A DNA stretch of 34,890 nt from Rhodospirillales bacterium (GTDB lineage: Bacteria > Pseudomonadota > Alphaproteobacteria > Rhodospirillales > Magnetospirillaceae): contig JACFNC010000024.1 in NCBI GenBank assembly GCA_019455065.1, positions 1-34,890 on the forward strand, written 5' to 3'. The position numbers and the translations under genes were made by a program. The notes beneath the pieces were generated by a model, which did not search any database, was not told where the DNA came from, and saw nothing but the letters and a program-made list of their open reading frames with translations. Positions 32,433-34,890 of the stretch are shown piece after piece (the stretch's first letter is position 1; every line of letters starts with the position of its first letter).

Positions 32433-34751
32433 GTGTGGGATGACCCGCTGATCTGGGGGCTGGCGGGGGCGGGGGCGGCGATGGCCGTCCTCGCGGCGGC
32501 GCTGCATGCCGGCCGCGAGCGTCTGCGGCAGGCGGCGGCGCGGGGCGAGGCGCTGGCGGCGGTGCTGGACGGCGACCGCGTCGCCCGCCTCGTGGTCGAC
32601 GGCGGGGGAGGAGAGGTCTTCCGCAACCGCGTCGCGCAACGGCTGTTCGGGCCCGCCGCCGATCCCCTGGCCGACTACGACGGTCGCGCCGCCGACGACG
32701 AGCGGGGGGCGGAGGAACTGGCGCGCCTGCGCGCCGCCGCCGCGCACGGCCTGCCCCATGCCGGCGAGGTGGCGCTGCTGGCGCCTTCGGGAGAACGCGA
32801 GTGGTTCGCGCTGTGTGTGCAACCCCTCGCGCCTCCGGCCCGCGGCGTGTTGTGGAGTGCCGAGGAGGTCACCGCGCGGCGGGCCATCGAAGAGATTCTG
32901 CGGCGCGAGAACGAGGTGCTGACGGACTTCCTCGATTTCCTGCCGGTGGGGGTCTACTCGGCCGACACCGAGGGGCGGTTCCGCTATGTCAACCAGCGCC
33001 TCGCCGAATGGCTGGGCTGGGCCCCCGACAGGCTGATCGGCCGCGACCTGCGCGAGGTGCTGGGCGTCGTGCCCGACCCCGAGGACGACCGTACCGAGAT
33101 GCGGCTGAAGGGGCGCAACGGCGAGGTTTTCCAGGCTTTCGTCAGCCACGCGGTCTATGACGACGCCGGCGAGACCCTGACCCGCTCGGTCGTCGTGCGC
33201 GACCTGATGCCCGAGCGCTCGCTCGAACGGGCGCTGAAGGCCGCCGAACGGCGCTTCCGCTGGCTGTTCGACGACGCCCCCGTGGGCATCGTTCTGGTCG
33301 ATCCGGACGGTACGGTCAACGCCTGCAATCGCGCCTTCCAGGCGATGCTTGGCAGTGTCGGCGAGGACCTGGCGGGGCGCGCGGTTGCGGACTTCGTGGC
33401 CCAGGAGGACCGCGCCGACGCCGCCGACACGCTGTCGAAGGTGCTGATGGGGGCCACCCCCGGGGCCCATCTCGAGGTGCGGCTGCACGGCCGGCGCGAC
33501 CTCGTCGCCTCGCTGTATGTCAGCCCCTCGGCCGAGGACGGCGACGTCACCGGCCTCGTGCTGCATTTCATCGACACCACCGAGCAGAAGAACCTGGAGA
33601 TCCAGTTCGCCCAGTCCCAGAAAATGCAGGCCATGGGCCAGCTCGCGGGCGGCGTGGCGCACGACTTCAACAATCTGCTGACCGCCATGATCGGGTTCTG
33701 CGACCTCTTGCTGCAGCGCCACGGGGCGGGCGACCCGTCGTTCGCCGACATCATGCAGATCAAGCAGAACGCCAATCGAGCCGCCAGCCTGGTGCGTCAG
33801 CTCCTCGCCTTCTCGCGCCGCCAGGCGCTGCAGCCGCGCCTGCTCGACGTCACCGACGCGCTGACCGACCTGTCCAACCTGCTGCGCCGGCTGTTGGGCG
33901 AGACGATCGAGTTGAAGATGGTGCATGGCCGCGACCTCGGGCTGGTGCGCGTCGATCCCGGCCAGTTCGACCAGGTGATCATCAACCTTGCGGTCAACGC
34001 CCGCGACGCTATGCCGGGCGGCGGCACCCTGACCATCCGCACCGCCGCCGTCGAAACCGAACGCCCCATGCAGCAGGGCGCCGACGTCATGCCGCCCGGC
34101 GGCTATCTGATGATCGAGGTGGGCGACACCGGCACCGGCATTTCCAAGGAGAATCTCGGGCGCATCTTCGAGCCTTTTTTCTCGACCAAGGAGGTGGGGG
34201 CGGGCACCGGGCTGGGGCTGTCGACGGTCTACGGCATCGTGCGCCAGACCGACGGCTTCGTGTTCGTCGACTCCGCACCCGGCCACGGCGCCACCTTCAC
34301 CATCTACCTGCCGCGCCTCGACGCCGACGCCGGCGCGCCGAAGCGCCGCCCGGCCGAGCCGGCGCCGGCCGGCGACCTCACCGGCGCCGGCACCGTGCTG
34401 CTGGTCGAGGACGAGGACCCGGTGCGCCTGTTCGGCGTGCGCGCCCTGCGCAACAAAGGCTACCGCGTGCTCGAGGCGCGGAGCGGCGAGGGGGCGCTGG
34501 ACGTCCTGCACAAGGAGCCGGCCATCGACGTGCTGGTCACCGACGTGGTGATGCCGGGCATGGACGGCGTGACCCTGGCCCGGCTGGTGCGCATCGAACG
34601 CCCGGAGATCCGCATCGTGCTGATCTCGGGCTATGCCGAGGAGGCGGCGCCCGAGGAACTGCTTGCCGAAGGCGGCATCGACTTCCTGCCCAAGCCGTTC
34701 AGCCTGCAGCAGCTGGCCGGCAAGGTGAAGGAGGTTCTGGGGCGGGCGTGA
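32433..34751 (+). CDS. cckA: Hybrid histidine kinase CckA
   Basis: 772 residues; controls CtrA through the ChpT phosphorelay and, with c-di-GMP, can switch to phosphatase in Caulobacter. One N-terminal membrane helix (about 8-25), PAS domains (about 160-265 and 275-385), the DHp helix with GGVAHDFNNLL (His410 as phosphoacceptor), the ATPase domain (NLAVNARDAMPGGG, GDTGTGISKENLGRIFEPFF, GTGLGLSTVYGIV) and a receiver with VTDVVMPGMDG (Asp704). The start is GTG at 32433, one base after flhB, with AGGAA just upstream, so it is translated as part of the flagellar operon. Only one membrane segment is visible at the N terminus. The DHp, receiver and flhB context make CckA much more likely than another hybrid kinase. 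Confidence 0.92.
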   Translation: MWDDPLIWGLAGAGAAMAVLAAALHAGRERLRQAAARGEALAAVLDGDRVARLVVDGGGGEVFRNRVAQRLFGPAADPLADYDGRAADDERGAEELARLRAAAAHGLPHAGEVALLAPSGEREWFALCVQPLAPPARGVLWSAEEVTARRAIEEILRRENEVLTDFLDFLPVGVYSADTEGRFRYVNQRLAEWLGWAPDRLIGRDLREVLGVVPDPEDDRTEMRLKGRNGEVFQAFVSHAVYDDAGETLTRSVVVRDLMPERSLERALKAAERRFRWLFDDAPVGIVLVDPDGTVNACNRAFQAMLGSVGEDLAGRAVADFVAQEDRADAADTLSKVLMGATPGAHLEVRLHGRRDLVASLYVSPSAEDGDVTGLVLHFIDTTEQKNLEIQFAQSQKMQAMGQLAGGVAHDFNNLLTAMIGFCDLLLQRHGAGDPSFADIMQIKQNANRAASLVRQLLAFSRRQALQPRLLDVTDALTDLSNLLRRLLGETIELKMVHGRDLGLVRVDPGQFDQVIINLAVNARDAMPGGGTLTIRTAAVETERPMQQGADVMPPGGYLMIEVGDTGTGISKENLGRIFEPFFSTKEVGAGTGLGLSTVYGIVRQTDGFVFVDSAPGHGATFTIYLPRLDADAGAPKRRPAEPAPAGDLTGAGTVLLVEDEDPVRLFGVRALRNKGYRVLEARSGEGALDVLHKEPAIDVLVTDVVMPGMDGVTLARLVRIERPEIRIVLISGYAEEAAPEELLAEGGIDFLPKPFSLQQLAGKVKEVLGRA

Positions 34752-34817
34752 GGGGCTGAAGCCTTTGCCCGCGTGCTCGCGCGGAACGCGGTGACGAAGC
34801 AAGCCAGCGCTGCCTCT

Positions 34818-34851
34818 TGTCATGGCCGGACTTGATCCACGGCTGTCCGGT
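34818..34851. repeat. Dispersed-repeat-like hairpin after cckA
   Basis: GTCATGGCCGGACTTGATCC followed by a CCGGAC...GTCCGG dyad resembles short palindromic repeats scattered between genes in many alphaproteobacteria. It could also act in transcription termination. Copy number in this genome is unknown. Confidence 0.4.
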
Positions 34852-34890
34852 TTAAATTTCTGGACTGAGTGCACGGTGTTGATTCTACTC

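Noticed and set aside
30347-32626. 759-codon minus-strand frame opposite fliQ, fliR and flhB
   Set aside because: His/Arg/Gln-rich shadow of three confident flagellar genes.
32421-34874. 817-codon minus-strand frame opposite cckA
   Set aside because: Antisense shadow; cckA carries the complete kinase and receiver motifs.

Overview
The window looks like chromosomal DNA of a high-GC, flagellated alphaproteobacterium, probably in or near the Rhodospirillales. The main clues are a cckA gene directly behind flhB, CtrA-type TTAA-N7-TTAA sites in front of flgB, an OxyR/RpoH pair, and many c-di-GMP proteins. No rRNA, tRNA or CRISPR array was seen.

Layout. 1-55 is the first 18 codons of a TrpB2-like gene (minus). 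263-2506 is a four-PAS diguanylate cyclase. 2494-7254 is an acyl/acetate metabolism block: an acyl carrier protein and an AMP-forming acyl-CoA synthetase (minus), divergent from a Pat-type protein acetyltransferase (plus). 7268-11115 holds a P2C-type P-type ATPase whose stop overlaps a lipoprotein alpha/beta hydrolase. 11007-12239 is an RhlE-like DEAD-box helicase (minus). 12541-13449 is an exported protein of unknown function. OxyR (minus) and RpoH (plus) are divergent around 14371-14486, where two matched 19-bp dyads lie. 15458-18109 is alaS (minus).

18228-21299 is a complete 3,072-bp IS1-family transposon with matched terminal repeats and an 8-bp target duplication. Besides its transposase it carries three passenger genes: a small basic protein, a 213-aa protein I do not recognise, and an XRE-HTH/ImmA-IrrE zinc-peptidase protein. 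The last two form a tight bicistron headed by a large palindrome. This is arranged like a toxin-antitoxin or phage-defence module and is the best candidate here for an undescribed system. The transposon sits upstream of alaS, and its target duplication equals one arm of a pre-existing hairpin.

21341-27241 is a minus-strand signalling cluster: an HD-GYP phosphodiesterase, a DUF2293 protein, an amino-acid-binding periplasmic protein and a membrane diguanylate cyclase whose start overlaps the end of the binding-protein gene. 27398-32431 is a divergent flagellar export/rod cluster: fliP, fliO, an unknown gene and an FhlB-like gene on the minus strand; flgB, flgC, fliE, fliQ, fliR and flhB on the plus strand. 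It ends with cckA (32433-34751). The c-di-GMP enzymes, CtrA sites, flagellar genes and CckA together suggest a region controlling motility and the cell cycle; that link is inference. The last 140 bases hold a dispersed-repeat-like hairpin and no gene I can support.
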